From Alphaproteobacteria bacterium (lineage in GTDB: Bacteria; Pseudomonadota; Alphaproteobacteria; Rhodobacterales; Rhodobacteraceae), in contig JAUHYC010000014.1 of NCBI GenBank assembly GCA_030426685.1, forward strand, positions 1-64,000: a stretch of DNA of 64,000 nt, in the 5' to 3' direction. The notes under the pieces are model-generated. The model did no database searches, had not been told where the DNA came from, and was given only the letters and a program-made list of their open reading frames with translations. Positions 27,043 through 36,501 of the stretch are shown here, in pieces; positions within the stretch are counted from its first letter, which is position 1; every line of letters begins with the position of its first letter. The translations under genes and the position numbers were made by a program.

Positions 27043-28394
27043 GCCTTCTGTCGACCCTGCCCGCGACCGACAGCTATAGGGTCAACGGAGCCGGAGCACG
27101 ACCCAGCGCCTTTGCCGTATCTGAACTGGCCACCGCCAGTTTTGCCGCTGTAGGCCGGGAACTGGCGCGCCTGATGATGGCGATGAACCTGTCTGCAACA
27201 CTACCTAAGATTACGGTTGATCACCGGCTGGCCTCGCTCTGGTATGGGTTTTCGTTCAAATCGGATGGCTGGCAGCTGCCCAACCTTTGGGACCCAATCG
27301 CCGGGGATTACCAAGCAGCAGACGGCTGGATCAGGTTGCACACCAACCTTCCCCACCACCGCATCGCAGCCCTGAAGGTTCTGGAAACAGAGGCCGACCG
27401 GAACACCGTGTCGCGCGCCATCAGAGACTGGTCCATATCCGATCTGGAAACCGCCATCGTCGCCGAAGGTGGCGTCGCCGCCGCTATGCGCAGCCGGTCT
27501 GAGTGGCAGGACCATCCACAAGGGCGTGCCGTAACCCGCGAACCCCTCATTGGCTGGCAGGGTCCGCGCAATGCCATGCCGCGGGCACGGCCCCAGGCTA
27601 CGGTCGAACGTCCTCTGGCCGGTCTGCGGGTGCTCGACCTGACCCGTATTCTGGCCGGTCCGGTATCAACCCGAACGCTGGCCGGATTTGGAGCCGAAGT
27701 ACTGCGCATCGACCCGCCCGGCTGGGACGAGCCGGGTGTGATTCCGGATATCTCGCTGGGGAAGCATTGTGCCTATCTTGACCTGAAATCGCCAGATGGG
27801 ATGCAGCAGTTTCAGGATCTTCTGACCCAAGCCGACGTTCTGGTTCACGGCTACCGACCCGGTGCACTGGATGCGCTTGGGCTTGGCAAATCCAAGCGCG
27901 ATCAGCTGGCGCCAAACCGGATTGAGGTCACACTGAACGCCTATGGATGGCAAGGCCCATGGGCCGCGCGGCGCGGGTTTGACAGCCTCGTGCAGATGAG
28001 CGCGGGTATTGCTCATACAGGGATGGCGTGGGCAGCGGCCGATAAGCCAACACCACTACCGGTGCAGGCTCTGGATCACGCAACTGGATACCTGATGGCC
28101 GCCGCTGTGCTGTCCGCACTGACTGAGGCTATGTCAGGTCAAACCGTAATGGACGCCCGCCTGTCGCTTGCACGCACCGCCGAGTTGCTGGCCACCCTCA
28201 AAAAAAATGATGTGGCCGATGACGTCACTAACGCTGCCTTTTCGGACTACCTGGGATCCACCGAGGCCTCCGGCTGGGGGCCGGGTCATCGCCTGAAACC
28301 TGCTCTGACAGTTGGCTCAGCAACGATGCACTGGCCCATTCCCGCCGCAAAACTGGGCACTTCTCGGGCGGTCTGGCCATCGCTTTCAACCTAG
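27039..28394 (+). CDS. CaiB/BaiF-type CoA-transferase with permuted-looking domain order
   Basis: 451 aa. Family III CoA-transferases normally begin with a segment like PLAGLRVLDLTRxLAGP; here it starts at about residue 192. The first 190 residues instead look like the segment usually found in the C-terminal half (DGWIRLHTNLPHHRIAALKVL ... AMRSRSEWQDHPQG). The likely catalytic Asp is in ALDHATGYLMAAA. The gene overlaps the permease gene by ATGA, tying it to the transporter: the imported compound may be activated as a CoA thioester. Substrate is unknown. Confidence 0.8.
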   Translation: MSLLSTLPATDSYRVNGAGARPSAFAVSELATASFAAVGRELARLMMAMNLSATLPKITVDHRLASLWYGFSFKSDGWQLPNLWDPIAGDYQAADGWIRLHTNLPHHRIAALKVLETEADRNTVSRAIRDWSISDLETAIVAEGGVAAAMRSRSEWQDHPQGRAVTREPLIGWQGPRNAMPRARPQATVERPLAGLRVLDLTRILAGPVSTRTLAGFGAEVLRIDPPGWDEPGVIPDISLGKHCAYLDLKSPDGMQQFQDLLTQADVLVHGYRPGALDALGLGKSKRDQLAPNRIEVTLNAYGWQGPWAARRGFDSLVQMSAGIAHTGMAWAAADKPTPLPVQALDHATGYLMAAAVLSALTEAMSGQTVMDARLSLARTAELLATLKKNDVADDVTNAAFSDYLGSTEASGWGPGHRLKPALTVGSATMHWPIPAAKLGTSRAVWPSLST

Positions 28395-28402
28395 CTCCAC
28401 CG

Positions 28403-28458
28403 CCGCGCGGAACGCGCGGCTAGGCCCAACGCTTTGGGCGGCGTCTCGTCAGAGACGC
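28403..28458. terminator. Two hairpins between convergent genes
   Basis: CCGCGCG-GAA-CGCGCGG (28403-28419) and GCGTCTC-GTCA-GAGACGC (28441-28458) are both perfect 7-bp stems in the 88-bp gap between the convergent CoA-transferase and MscS genes. No long T-run follows, but two GC-rich hairpins here fit bidirectional termination. Confidence 0.6.
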
Positions 28459-28482
28459 AGATCAAAGCGGCGGGAGCATCCC

Positions 28483-30873
28483 TTAGCGATCGTCGCCGCC
28501 GGGTCCGATATCGTCCAGATAGTCCTCGTCAATCGCTGCCTGGACCGCGCCCGTTACTGCTTCGCGCTGCTTAGGAGTGAGATCCTCGGCCTCCTTGTCA
28601 TCGGCCAGGCGCACAGTGACCTCACGATGGGCAAATCGGATACCCTCGCGGGCGAATAGCGCGCGGATTTCCTCATAGACCTTTTTGCGGACCAGCCACT
28701 GATCACCCGGTTTGGTCATGAACTTCACGCGGATGATCATCGCAGAATCCTGCATTTCGATCACACCCTGCGATTTCAGCGGCTGGATGAAATTCTCGCC
28801 AATGACCGGATCGCTCAGCAATTCCTGTCCCAGCTTCTTAATCAGTTTGCGCACCTTCTCAACGTCAGTGTCATAGGTCACACGCAGGGGTAATTTCATG
28901 ATCACCCAGTCGCGGGAATAGTTTGTCAGAACCTTGATCTCTCCAAAGGGGATCGTGTTGAGTGCGCCAAGGTGGTGGCGCAGCTGGAAGGACCGGACCG
29001 ATATCTTCTCGACCGTCCCCTTCACATCTCCGATATCTATGTATTCTCCCTTGCGGAAAGCATCATCCATCAGGAAAAACGCGCCCGAAAAGATGTCGCG
29101 GACCAGGGTTTGCGACCCAAATCCCACGGCCAGACCCACAACACCGGCACCCGCAAACAGCGGGCTCACATTGATCCCCAGTTCCATCAATACAATCAGC
29201 GCGATGGTCACAACAACCACGGCCAATATCGCCCCACGGAACAGCGGCAACAGCGTGGCCAAACGGCTCTGCCCGCCTTCACCGCCTTCATCGCCCAACT
29301 CGGCTTCTGCCCCGCCATCATCGACCTCTTCGGCGATCTTGCTGTCGATCCAGACGCGGAAGAAGTGAAACAGGATGTACCCGATAAACAGGATCACCAT
29401 CACGTCCAGAGCCCGCTCGACGGGCAAGTCGTCACTCCAGTTGGCCTGAGGATTCCAGATCACCACCAGCGCATAGAGCCCCACAACAAAAGCCAGAATA
29501 CCAGCAACCCGGCGAGCAAGGTCTTCATATGTCAGAATGGCGTGCTTACGCTTTTGAGCCTCCGGTGTCGCCGCGATCTCATCCTCGACGTCAGCATCCG
29601 CCTCATCGGCCTCGGCGTTCAGTTCCTCAATCTTGCGGTTACGATCAAAGTAACGTTCCAGCAGATAGTTCATTGCGCCATAGGCCACCACGACCGACAT
29701 GAAAATGGCATAGCTGCTGGCCACGATCGGGATCGAATCTTCAACCTCCAACACCAGATCAACCGCCAGTTTGAACCAGCTGAACACGATATATAGCATC
29801 AAAACCGGAGCCCAGGCGAATGAGATGAACCGCAATATCCACGACACCTGATCGGGCGTACGCCCGCCCCGGATCGCATTTGAAATCGCACGTGCGTTGA
29901 ACAGGATCATCAGCACATTACCCAGCGCACCCACCAGTGTCAGGCTGCCATACACCAGCGCGTAGACATTATAGTTCAGCCCGAAATCCGCCACCCAGGT
30001 CGAAAACAGGACGACCGAAATGTCATAGGTCGCAATCGCCGAGGCCCAGATATACAGCCGCTTCGCATCCCGATCCGAGAATGGCGGCAGGCGGTATTGA
30101 CTAAGATAGGGTGACAGAACCATCCGCCACAGATCCGAAACGGTGCGCGAAAGAAAAAATGCCGTAAAAATGGCCGTCACTGTAAATTGGATCGAGATAT
30201 CCTCAGCTTCACCGAAAAACAGATATCCCACGATCAGCGCCATCAACATGGCAAATATCGTCGCGCCGATCCCCATCAGGAAACGAAAGACGAGGAATGG
30301 CATCTTTTCGCGATAGCCATGCGGGCTTTCCTTGATACGCGCCACAACCCACCGTTTCGCAAAGCGTTTTCCGTAAATCTCGGTCGATAACCAGCGCCCC
30401 AGCAGTAGGAACAAGATATTCCACGCCAGAACCTCAACATAAGTCTGGATGCGCCCGTCCGGGCTGGTCTGACGCAGGATGTACTGGACCTCGAACACCG
30501 AATACGGCAATGCCTCAAGCCTTGAGCGGACCGAATCCCGAAACTTCGAGAATCGTTCCTGCGCTTTCATCAGCTGCGATCCTTCCCCCATCGCTTCGGC
30601 CTCGCCGGTTTCGGCAGACGTAGCGCCATCGCGGCCCGGCGCCGAAACAACCTGCCCGGTGCTGTCAATCACGATGACACTGGCCCCGGCCTCGGTTGCT
30701 GAGCGTATGGCCGCCGCCATATCACCTTCCGACGCAGCAGCGCTCGAGTCAGTCCCTTCCGTCGATCCCGTGGGATAGCCCGGAATAAGCGATTGGGCCG
30801 CCGCTGCGGTAACAAAGGCCTGTGAGAGGGCCCAGAACACCAGAATGAGCCCGGCAAGAACAGTCTTCTTCAT
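28483..30873 (-). CDS. MscS-family mechanosensitive ion channel, large form
   Basis: 796 aa, far longer than MscS (286 aa). A Sec signal peptide (cleavage near AAAAQS, residue 27) is followed by a short periplasmic region, about ten hydrophobic helices, and the MscS core near residues 560-760. The pore helix is GAGVVGLAVGFGSQTLVRDIFSG-like in pattern, followed by the beta domain (GEYIDIGDVKGTVEKISVRS). An acidic cytoplasmic stretch (EELNAEADEADADVEDE) lies near 410. It resembles YbdG/YnaI or MscK-like channels that release solutes on hypo-osmotic shock. GGAAGAAG precedes the ATG. Confidence 0.9.
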   Translation of the reverse strand: MKKTVLAGLILVFWALSQAFVTAAAAQSLIPGYPTGSTEGTDSSAAASEGDMAAAIRSATEAGASVIVIDSTGQVVSAPGRDGATSAETGEAEAMGEGSQLMKAQERFSKFRDSVRSRLEALPYSVFEVQYILRQTSPDGRIQTYVEVLAWNILFLLLGRWLSTEIYGKRFAKRWVVARIKESPHGYREKMPFLVFRFLMGIGATIFAMLMALIVGYLFFGEAEDISIQFTVTAIFTAFFLSRTVSDLWRMVLSPYLSQYRLPPFSDRDAKRLYIWASAIATYDISVVLFSTWVADFGLNYNVYALVYGSLTLVGALGNVLMILFNARAISNAIRGGRTPDQVSWILRFISFAWAPVLMLYIVFSWFKLAVDLVLEVEDSIPIVASSYAIFMSVVVAYGAMNYLLERYFDRNRKIEELNAEADEADADVEDEIAATPEAQKRKHAILTYEDLARRVAGILAFVVGLYALVVIWNPQANWSDDLPVERALDVMVILFIGYILFHFFRVWIDSKIAEEVDDGGAEAELGDEGGEGGQSRLATLLPLFRGAILAVVVVTIALIVLMELGINVSPLFAGAGVVGLAVGFGSQTLVRDIFSGAFFLMDDAFRKGEYIDIGDVKGTVEKISVRSFQLRHHLGALNTIPFGEIKVLTNYSRDWVIMKLPLRVTYDTDVEKVRKLIKKLGQELLSDPVIGENFIQPLKSQGVIEMQDSAMIIRVKFMTKPGDQWLVRKKVYEEIRALFAREGIRFAHREVTVRLADDKEAEDLTPKQREAVTGAVQAAIDEDYLDDIGPGGDDR

Positions 30874-31249
30874 GATACGCTTCTTCCAATTCGCTGTTGC
30901 GCATAAGCCTACAGAACCACCGGGACCTGTTCAAACCCTCCCTGCACCTCACTGATACCTCACAACACCCCCATTTTGCAGCGTAGCCGCAGGGGATAAG
31001 GTGTTTTCAATTCAGCAAAAACTGAATATGACCGCTATAGATAGGGAAGGAGCTTGGAACCGACCTTTGGGGGGAAAGCCGTGCAATGCGGCGCTCCGAT
31101 AATTTTGACCGGCAGGAAACTGTTGCCAATTCGCATGATTTGGCACATTTGCACGGAGCAAACTGCCCCTTTGGCAAGCGGGCATGAAACATATACGTTA
31201 ACAGGTGCGAACGCGCGGAACTGCACCGGGAACCAAAACGGGCAAAGGC
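30874..31249. other. Divergent intergenic region, MscS gene / sugar operon
   Basis: About 375 bp with no convincing gene on either strand. It separates the leftward MscS gene from the rightward sugar-enzyme operon and must hold both promoters. The stretch around 31000-31045 is AT-rich (AATTCAGCAAAAACTGAATATG) and includes the small inverted repeat TTCAG-CAAAAA-CTGAA. No operator could be assigned. Confidence 0.5.
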
Positions 31250-32464
31250 ATGAGCCTAGGAATAGCGAACGACAAACACGGCCGCGCACCGCGCATCCTG
31301 CTATACAGCCATGACACGTTCGGCCTGGGTCATCTGCGCCGGTCGCGGGCATTGGCCGCGGCGATCACACAGGCCGACCAACAGGCCTCGGCGCTGATCC
31401 TGACCGGCTCGCCAGTGGCGGGGCGTTTCACCTTTCCACGCCGGGTCGACCACGTGCGCCTGCCCGGTGTCACCAAGCGCGCCGATGGCTCTTATGCAGC
31501 ACGGACCATCGGCATGGGCATCGACGATGTGACCGAGCTGCGTTCGAGCCTGATCCAAACAGCAGTTGAGCAGTTCGACCCGGACATCCTGATTGTCGAC
31601 AAGGAACCCACCGGCTTTCGCGGAGAGTTGCTGCCGACGCTGGAGTATATGGAACGCACCCGCACCACCAAACTGGTTCTGGGTCTGCGAGACGTGTTGG
31701 ACGAACCCGAGGTTCTGGCTGCCGAATGGGAGCGCAAGGACGCGATCGCTGCGACCGAACGGTTTTACGATGAGATTTGGGTTTATGGCCTTCGCTCTGT
31801 CTATGATCCAACGCAGGGCCTGCCGCTGAGCGCCGCCGCGCAACAGCGCATTCACTGGACAGGCTATCTGCGGCGCGATCTGGGCCCGATTGGTGAGCCG
31901 CCCGAACAACCTTATATCCTGATCACGCCCGGCGGCGGCGGTGACGGCAAGGCGATGGTCAATCTGGTTCTGTCTGCCTATGAGAAAGACCCTGACTTGT
32001 CGCCGCGCGCGGTTCTGGTCTACGGCCCTTTCCTGTCGGGTGAGTTGCGAGACGAATTTGAAACACGCGTCGCCGCATTGAACGGACGCGTCACCGCCGT
32101 TGGGTTCGAATCCCAGATCGAGACGCTCTTTGCAGGTGCCGCCGGCGTTGTCTGCATGGGTGGATATAACACGTTCTGCGAAGTCCTCTCATTCGACAAA
32201 CGTGCCGTCATCGTCCCGCGCACAACCCCGCGCCTGGAGCAGTGGATTCGCGCCTCACGCGCCGAGAGCCTGGGGCTGGTGCGCATGCTGGATGAACAGC
32301 GCGATGGTCTGACGGCGGACGCGATGATCCGTGCGATACGCGAACTGCCTGGCCAACCGCTGCCGTCGCAAGCGATACGGGCCGGTTTGCTGGACGGCCT
32401 GCAATACGTCACCCACCGTGTTGGCACCCTTTTGGGTGCGGAACAAGAGCGTGCAACCGGATGA
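31250..32464 (+). CDS. Predicted glycosyltransferase, GT-B fold (MurG/GT28-like)
   Basis: 404 aa. The N-terminal YSHDTFGLGHLRRSRALAAAI is the GxGHLxRxxxLA signature of the COG4671-type predicted glycosyltransferases. The C-terminal half has LITPGGGGDGK and the donor-binding VCMGGYNTFCEVLSFDKRAVIVPR. No signal peptide or membrane helix is seen, so it is cytoplasmic. The start at 31250 has a short AAGG; an upstream ATG is poor. It is the first of seven overlapping genes and is distantly similar to the fifth one. Donor and acceptor are unknown. Confidence 0.8.
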   Translation: MSLGIANDKHGRAPRILLYSHDTFGLGHLRRSRALAAAITQADQQASALILTGSPVAGRFTFPRRVDHVRLPGVTKRADGSYAARTIGMGIDDVTELRSSLIQTAVEQFDPDILIVDKEPTGFRGELLPTLEYMERTRTTKLVLGLRDVLDEPEVLAAEWERKDAIAATERFYDEIWVYGLRSVYDPTQGLPLSAAAQQRIHWTGYLRRDLGPIGEPPEQPYILITPGGGGDGKAMVNLVLSAYEKDPDLSPRAVLVYGPFLSGELRDEFETRVAALNGRVTAVGFESQIETLFAGAAGVVCMGGYNTFCEVLSFDKRAVIVPRTTPRLEQWIRASRAESLGLVRMLDEQRDGLTADAMIRAIRELPGQPLPSQAIRAGLLDGLQYVTHRVGTLLGAEQERATG

Positions 32465-33708
32465 ACGCCAAATCTCCCAAGCTTGCGGTGCTGGTCAAAG
32501 GCTGGCCCCGCCTGTCCGAGACGTTCATTGCGCAGGAATTGGTTGCCTTGCAGGAAGCCGGGCACCAGTTTGATATCTGGTCGCTGCGCCACCCGACCGA
32601 GACCAAGCGCCACCCGCTGCACGACAGGTTTCAGGGTCAGGTACATTACCTGCCCGAATACCTGTACGAAGAACCGCGACGGCTAGAGGCTGCGCGGAGC
32701 GTCGCAACGCGTCTACCCGGATACGACAAGGCTTATCAGGTCTGGCGGCAGGACTTGCGCCGTGATCCCAGCCATAACCGCATCCGCAGGTTTGGACAGG
32801 CCTGCGTTCTGGCTGCCGAATTGCCCGCACAAACGCGGGCGCTTTATGCACATTTCATGCACACGCCCTCGTCCGTTGCGCGTTATACTGCCATCATGCG
32901 CGATCTGCCGTGGAGCTTTTCGGCCCACGCCAAGGACATCTGGACCTCGCCCGACTGGGAAAAGCGGGAAAAACTGCAATCTGCAACCCACGGTGCCGCC
33001 TTTGGTGCAACCTGCACGACCATCGGGGCCGCACATCTGCGCGGATTGGCGGATGATCCGGGCCGGGTGGATCTGATCTATCACGGTCTGGACCTGTCCC
33101 GCTTTCCTGCGCCACCCAAGCGGTCATTGCGCGCCATGGATGCGCCCTTTCATATGCTGTCGGTCGGGCGCCTTGTTGAAAAGAAAGGTTTTGACCGGCT
33201 GATCGAGGCTTTTGCGCGATTGCCGCAAACCCTGGATTGGTGTTGGATACATATTGGCGGCGGCAACTTGAGCGACGCACTGAAGGCGCAGGCTGAAGCG
33301 GCGGGCCTGGGCAATCGGATCATCTGGAAAGGGGCGTGTGATCAGCCCGAGGTGATTGCTGAAATGCGCAAGGCTGATCTGTTCGTCCTTCCCAGCCGGG
33401 TTGCCGAGAACGGTGACCGGGACGGTCTGCCCAATGTTTTGATGGAGGCCGCCTCGCAGCGTCTTCCGATCCTGTCCACCCCGGTTTCGGCCATTCCGGA
33501 GTTTATCGAAACCGGAACTCACGGTGTCCTGTCCAGCGATGATCCGCAAGCTCTGGCCGCAGCCATTACCGATATCGCAAGGCAGCCGGACAAGGCGGTC
33601 GGGATGGCCGAGGCCGCTTATGACCGGTTGATCGCTGAGTTTCGTATGGAACCTGGCATCCGTCGCCTCTCTGACCGGCTGAACGCAATCTGCGCGGATG
33701 GAGTCTGA
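32461..33708 (+). CDS. Glycosyltransferase family 4
   Basis: 415 aa GT-B retaining glycosyltransferase. VKGWPRLSETFIAQELVALQ at the N-terminus, SVGRLVEKKGFDRLIEAFARL near residue 232 and PSRVAENGDRDGLPNVLMEAAS near 310 are typical of GT4 enzymes that build exopolysaccharides or glycolipids. It overlaps the previous gene by ATGA and the next by TGATG, so it belongs to one translationally coupled operon. Donor sugar is not predictable. Confidence 0.88.
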   Translation: MNAKSPKLAVLVKGWPRLSETFIAQELVALQEAGHQFDIWSLRHPTETKRHPLHDRFQGQVHYLPEYLYEEPRRLEAARSVATRLPGYDKAYQVWRQDLRRDPSHNRIRRFGQACVLAAELPAQTRALYAHFMHTPSSVARYTAIMRDLPWSFSAHAKDIWTSPDWEKREKLQSATHGAAFGATCTTIGAAHLRGLADDPGRVDLIYHGLDLSRFPAPPKRSLRAMDAPFHMLSVGRLVEKKGFDRLIEAFARLPQTLDWCWIHIGGGNLSDALKAQAEAAGLGNRIIWKGACDQPEVIAEMRKADLFVLPSRVAENGDRDGLPNVLMEAASQRLPILSTPVSAIPEFIETGTHGVLSSDDPQALAAAITDIARQPDKAVGMAEAAYDRLIAEFRMEPGIRRLSDRLNAICADGV

Positions 33709-34784
33709 TGGCACAAGTTGCCTTCTATGCACCTATGAAATCCCCCGACAGCCCCAAGCCCTCGGGCGATCGCGAGATGGCGCGGAACCTGATGGCAGCG
33801 ATTGGGGCGCAGGGCGATACGGTTGAACTGGCATCGCAGCTGCGCATCTACGACAAAACCGGCGACCCAGAGGTGCAGGAGGCCCTGCACAGCAAGGCCA
33901 GGACCGAGGCTGATCGTCTGATCAGAACACTGCCGCCTGAAACAAATCTATGGGTGACATATCACAACTACTACAAAGCCCCCGATCTGCTGGGGCCAGT
34001 GGTTTGCCGCGCGCGGGGCATCCCATATGTGCAGCTTGAAAGCACCCGTGCAACCAGCCGGCTTAACGGCCCATGGGCAGGTTTTGCCAAAAGCGCGCAT
34101 GATGCCTGCGACGCGGCGCAAGTGATCTTCTACCACACTGCCAACGATCTCATCACGTTGGACCGAGAACGATTTGGGGCGCAGAATCTTGTCGAGCTGC
34201 CGCCATTTCTGCCGATTGCTGAATTACCCGCTGCTTCGGATCAGATCGGCCCGATGCTGACCGTTGGAATGATGCGCCCCGGGGACAAGCTGGCCTCTTA
34301 CACACTTCTCGCCGAAACGCTGGCACATCTGCGCGGCGATTGGGCTTTGGATATCGCTGGAGACGGCCCGGCCCGCGCTGAGGTGGAGGCCCTGATGATG
34401 CCCTTTGGCAACCGTGTCCGATTTCTCGGGCAGCTGGATCGCGCCGCGCTGCAAAAGGTCTATCGACACGCCGCTCTGATGATCTGGCCAGGTGTCAACG
34501 AAGCCTATGGCATGGTCTATCTGGAGGCGCAGGCCAGCGGTGTACCCGTTGTGGCACAGGACCGCCCCGGCGTGCGGGATGTTCTTCTGGCATCTGACCA
34601 TCCAACGGTGGAATCCGGGGCTGAGGGTCTGGCCAAACGGGTGCAGACCTTTCTGTCCGATGCGGACCTGCGCCAAACCGAAGGCCACAGCGCCCAAAGG
34701 CACATCGCCGCCCGCCACCTGCTGCCCGCCGCGACCAAACGCTTCTGGTCTGCCGTTCGCCCCCTGCTGGAGGACCGACCATGA
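33708..34784 (+). CDS. Glycosyltransferase family 4
   Basis: 358 aa. The GT4 C-terminal domain shows LDIAGDGPARAEVEAL, LGQLDRAALQKVYRHA and the EX7E motif NEAYGMVYLEAQASGVPVV. The N-terminal acceptor domain is divergent (MAQVAFYAPMKSPDSPKPSG), as in the family found with mixed sugar operons. It overlaps both neighbours and has no membrane segment. It likely adds the second or third sugar of the product. Confidence 0.87.
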   Translation: MAQVAFYAPMKSPDSPKPSGDREMARNLMAAIGAQGDTVELASQLRIYDKTGDPEVQEALHSKARTEADRLIRTLPPETNLWVTYHNYYKAPDLLGPVVCRARGIPYVQLESTRATSRLNGPWAGFAKSAHDACDAAQVIFYHTANDLITLDRERFGAQNLVELPPFLPIAELPAASDQIGPMLTVGMMRPGDKLASYTLLAETLAHLRGDWALDIAGDGPARAEVEALMMPFGNRVRFLGQLDRAALQKVYRHAALMIWPGVNEAYGMVYLEAQASGVPVVAQDRPGVRDVLLASDHPTVESGAEGLAKRVQTFLSDADLRQTEGHSAQRHIAARHLLPAATKRFWSAVRPLLEDRP

Positions 34785-35365
34785 CCCGCCTCGCCTTGCT
34801 GCGCCATGGGCATACTGAATGGAACCGCGCAGGCCGAATCCAAGGCCGCAGCGACATCCCGCTGGATGCAGACGCCCGCGCCGAATTGTCTGGCTATTGC
34901 CTGCCCGCCCCTTGGAACATGGCTGCGATCTGGTCCAGCCCGCTCTCCCGCGCGGCCGAGACGGCACGGCTGGTGTCAGGCCGCACGCCAAACACTTCGG
35001 AGGCCCTGACCGAGATGAACTGGGGCAATTGGGAAGGGGAACGTGGCGCGGCACTGATCGGGATACCTGATAGCGGATATTGCCATATCGAGGATTGGGG
35101 CTGGAACTTCCGGCCACCGGGCGGTGAAAGCCCGGCCGAACTTTGGGAGCGTATCACTCCTTGGTTGGAGACCCTGAGCAGTGATACCCTTGCCGTGTGT
35201 CATATCGGCATCATGCGCGTGATACTGGCCAAGGCCTGGGGCTGGGACTTCGCCGGTCCTGCCCCGTTCAAGATCAAGCGAAACAGATTGTATGTGGTAG
35301 ACCTCGACAACATGCAGCCGCAAGCTGACCCGATCCGACTGCTACGGCGAGACGCTGGCAAATGA
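34781..35365 (+). CDS. Histidine phosphatase (phosphoglycerate-mutase-like)
   Basis: 194 aa. The RHG motif LLRHGHTEWNRAGRIQGRSD supplies the phospho-accepting His near residue 9. The second catalytic His is in VCHIGIMRVI near residue 145, and an acid is in SGLDxx/PPGGESP-like loops. It is a cytoplasmic phosphomonoesterase. Between glycosyltransferases it most simply removes phosphate from a sugar phosphate or phosphorylated glycoside, as glucosyl-3-phosphoglycerate phosphatase does; that specific role is not shown. Confidence 0.87.
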   Translation: MTRLALLRHGHTEWNRAGRIQGRSDIPLDADARAELSGYCLPAPWNMAAIWSSPLSRAAETARLVSGRTPNTSEALTEMNWGNWEGERGAALIGIPDSGYCHIEDWGWNFRPPGGESPAELWERITPWLETLSSDTLAVCHIGIMRVILAKAWGWDFAGPAPFKIKRNRLYVVDLDNMQPQADPIRLLRRDAGK

Positions 35366-36501
35366 GAACAATGATTGTAGTCACCCATCTGCTGGGCACC
35401 GGACATCTGAGCCGCGCTCTGACACTGGGACGTGCCTTTGCGGACAATAGGCACGAGGTTCTTTTGGTCACGGGCGGAATACCCGCGCGGCAGCTAGAGA
35501 CGCAAGGGGTGACGGTGCTGGGTTTACCACCGCTGCGCTCCGACGGCACCAATTTTACGCGCCTGCTGGATCAGAACGGGGATGTGGCGAGCCCGGATTA
35601 CCTGAATAACCGGATCACCGCGCTGAAGGAGGCGGTGCTGAGTTTTCAGCCCGACATCCTGATCACCGAGCTGTTTCCATTTGGCCGCCGCTCTCTGGCC
35701 AATGAATTTCTGGCCGCGCTTGAGTTTGCCCGAAACCTTCCGCACGCGCCCATCATTCTGAGTTCGATCCGCGATATCCTTGCGCCGCCATCCAAGGCGG
35801 CAAAAGCCGTGCGGGCGGATGAGATTATTGCACAGTATTACGATGGCGTTCTGGTCCACTCCGATCCGGAAATCGCGCCGCTTGAAATCAGTTGGCCGGT
35901 CTCTGACCAATTGGCATCGCGCCTGCACTACACCGGCTTTGTTGCCCCGGACGCCCCCCAACCGCATCCCGAAGGTGTCGGACAGGGCGAAATCTTAGTC
36001 AGTGCAGGCGGCGGTTCGGTTGGCCAACCGATCTTTCGCGCGGCCATCGAGGCCGCCCGAAAGATGCCCAACAGGCGCTGGCGCCTCTTGGTGGGCGGAC
36101 AAGACGCGCAGGCCCGCATTGCAGAATTGTCGGAGTTGGCCGGAGATTCAGAAATGACTATCGAACCCGTGCGCCCGGATTTTCGACAAATGTTGCCGCG
36201 TGCCGGTGCCTCGGTCAGCATGTGCGGCTATAACACGGCGATGGATTTGCTACAAAGTGGCACACCGGCAGTTCTTATTCCGTTTGATGATGGCAAGGAG
36301 GTTGAGCAAAGCCTGCGCGCGCGCACACTTTCACGATTGGACGGGTTTTCGGTGTTGAAAAGCGATGAGCTGAATGGCCAGTCACTTGCCGATGCCTTGA
36401 AGCGTGTCACATCCGCCCCTGCCCGCCCGCCGATGGTAGATGGCTTTGATGGCGCAAACCGGGCAGTCGCGATCACCACCGCGTTGAGAGAGACGATCTG
36501 A
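35362..36501 (+). CDS. Predicted glycosyltransferase, GT-B fold (GT28-like), second copy
   Basis: 379 aa. It opens with THLLGTGHLSRALTLGRAF, the same GxGHLxRAxxLA pattern as the operon's first gene, and has VSAGGGSVGQPIF and the donor-site SMCGYNTAMDLLQSGTPAVLIPF. The related segment MGGYNTFCEVLSF in the first gene shows that the two are distant paralogues. It is joined by ATGA and TGATG overlaps to its neighbours. Two related enzymes suggest two similar sugar transfers. Confidence 0.82.
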   Translation: MRTMIVVTHLLGTGHLSRALTLGRAFADNRHEVLLVTGGIPARQLETQGVTVLGLPPLRSDGTNFTRLLDQNGDVASPDYLNNRITALKEAVLSFQPDILITELFPFGRRSLANEFLAALEFARNLPHAPIILSSIRDILAPPSKAAKAVRADEIIAQYYDGVLVHSDPEIAPLEISWPVSDQLASRLHYTGFVAPDAPQPHPEGVGQGEILVSAGGGSVGQPIFRAAIEAARKMPNRRWRLLVGGQDAQARIAELSELAGDSEMTIEPVRPDFRQMLPRAGASVSMCGYNTAMDLLQSGTPAVLIPFDDGKEVEQSLRARTLSRLDGFSVLKSDELNGQSLADALKRVTSAPARPPMVDGFDGANRAVAITTALRETI

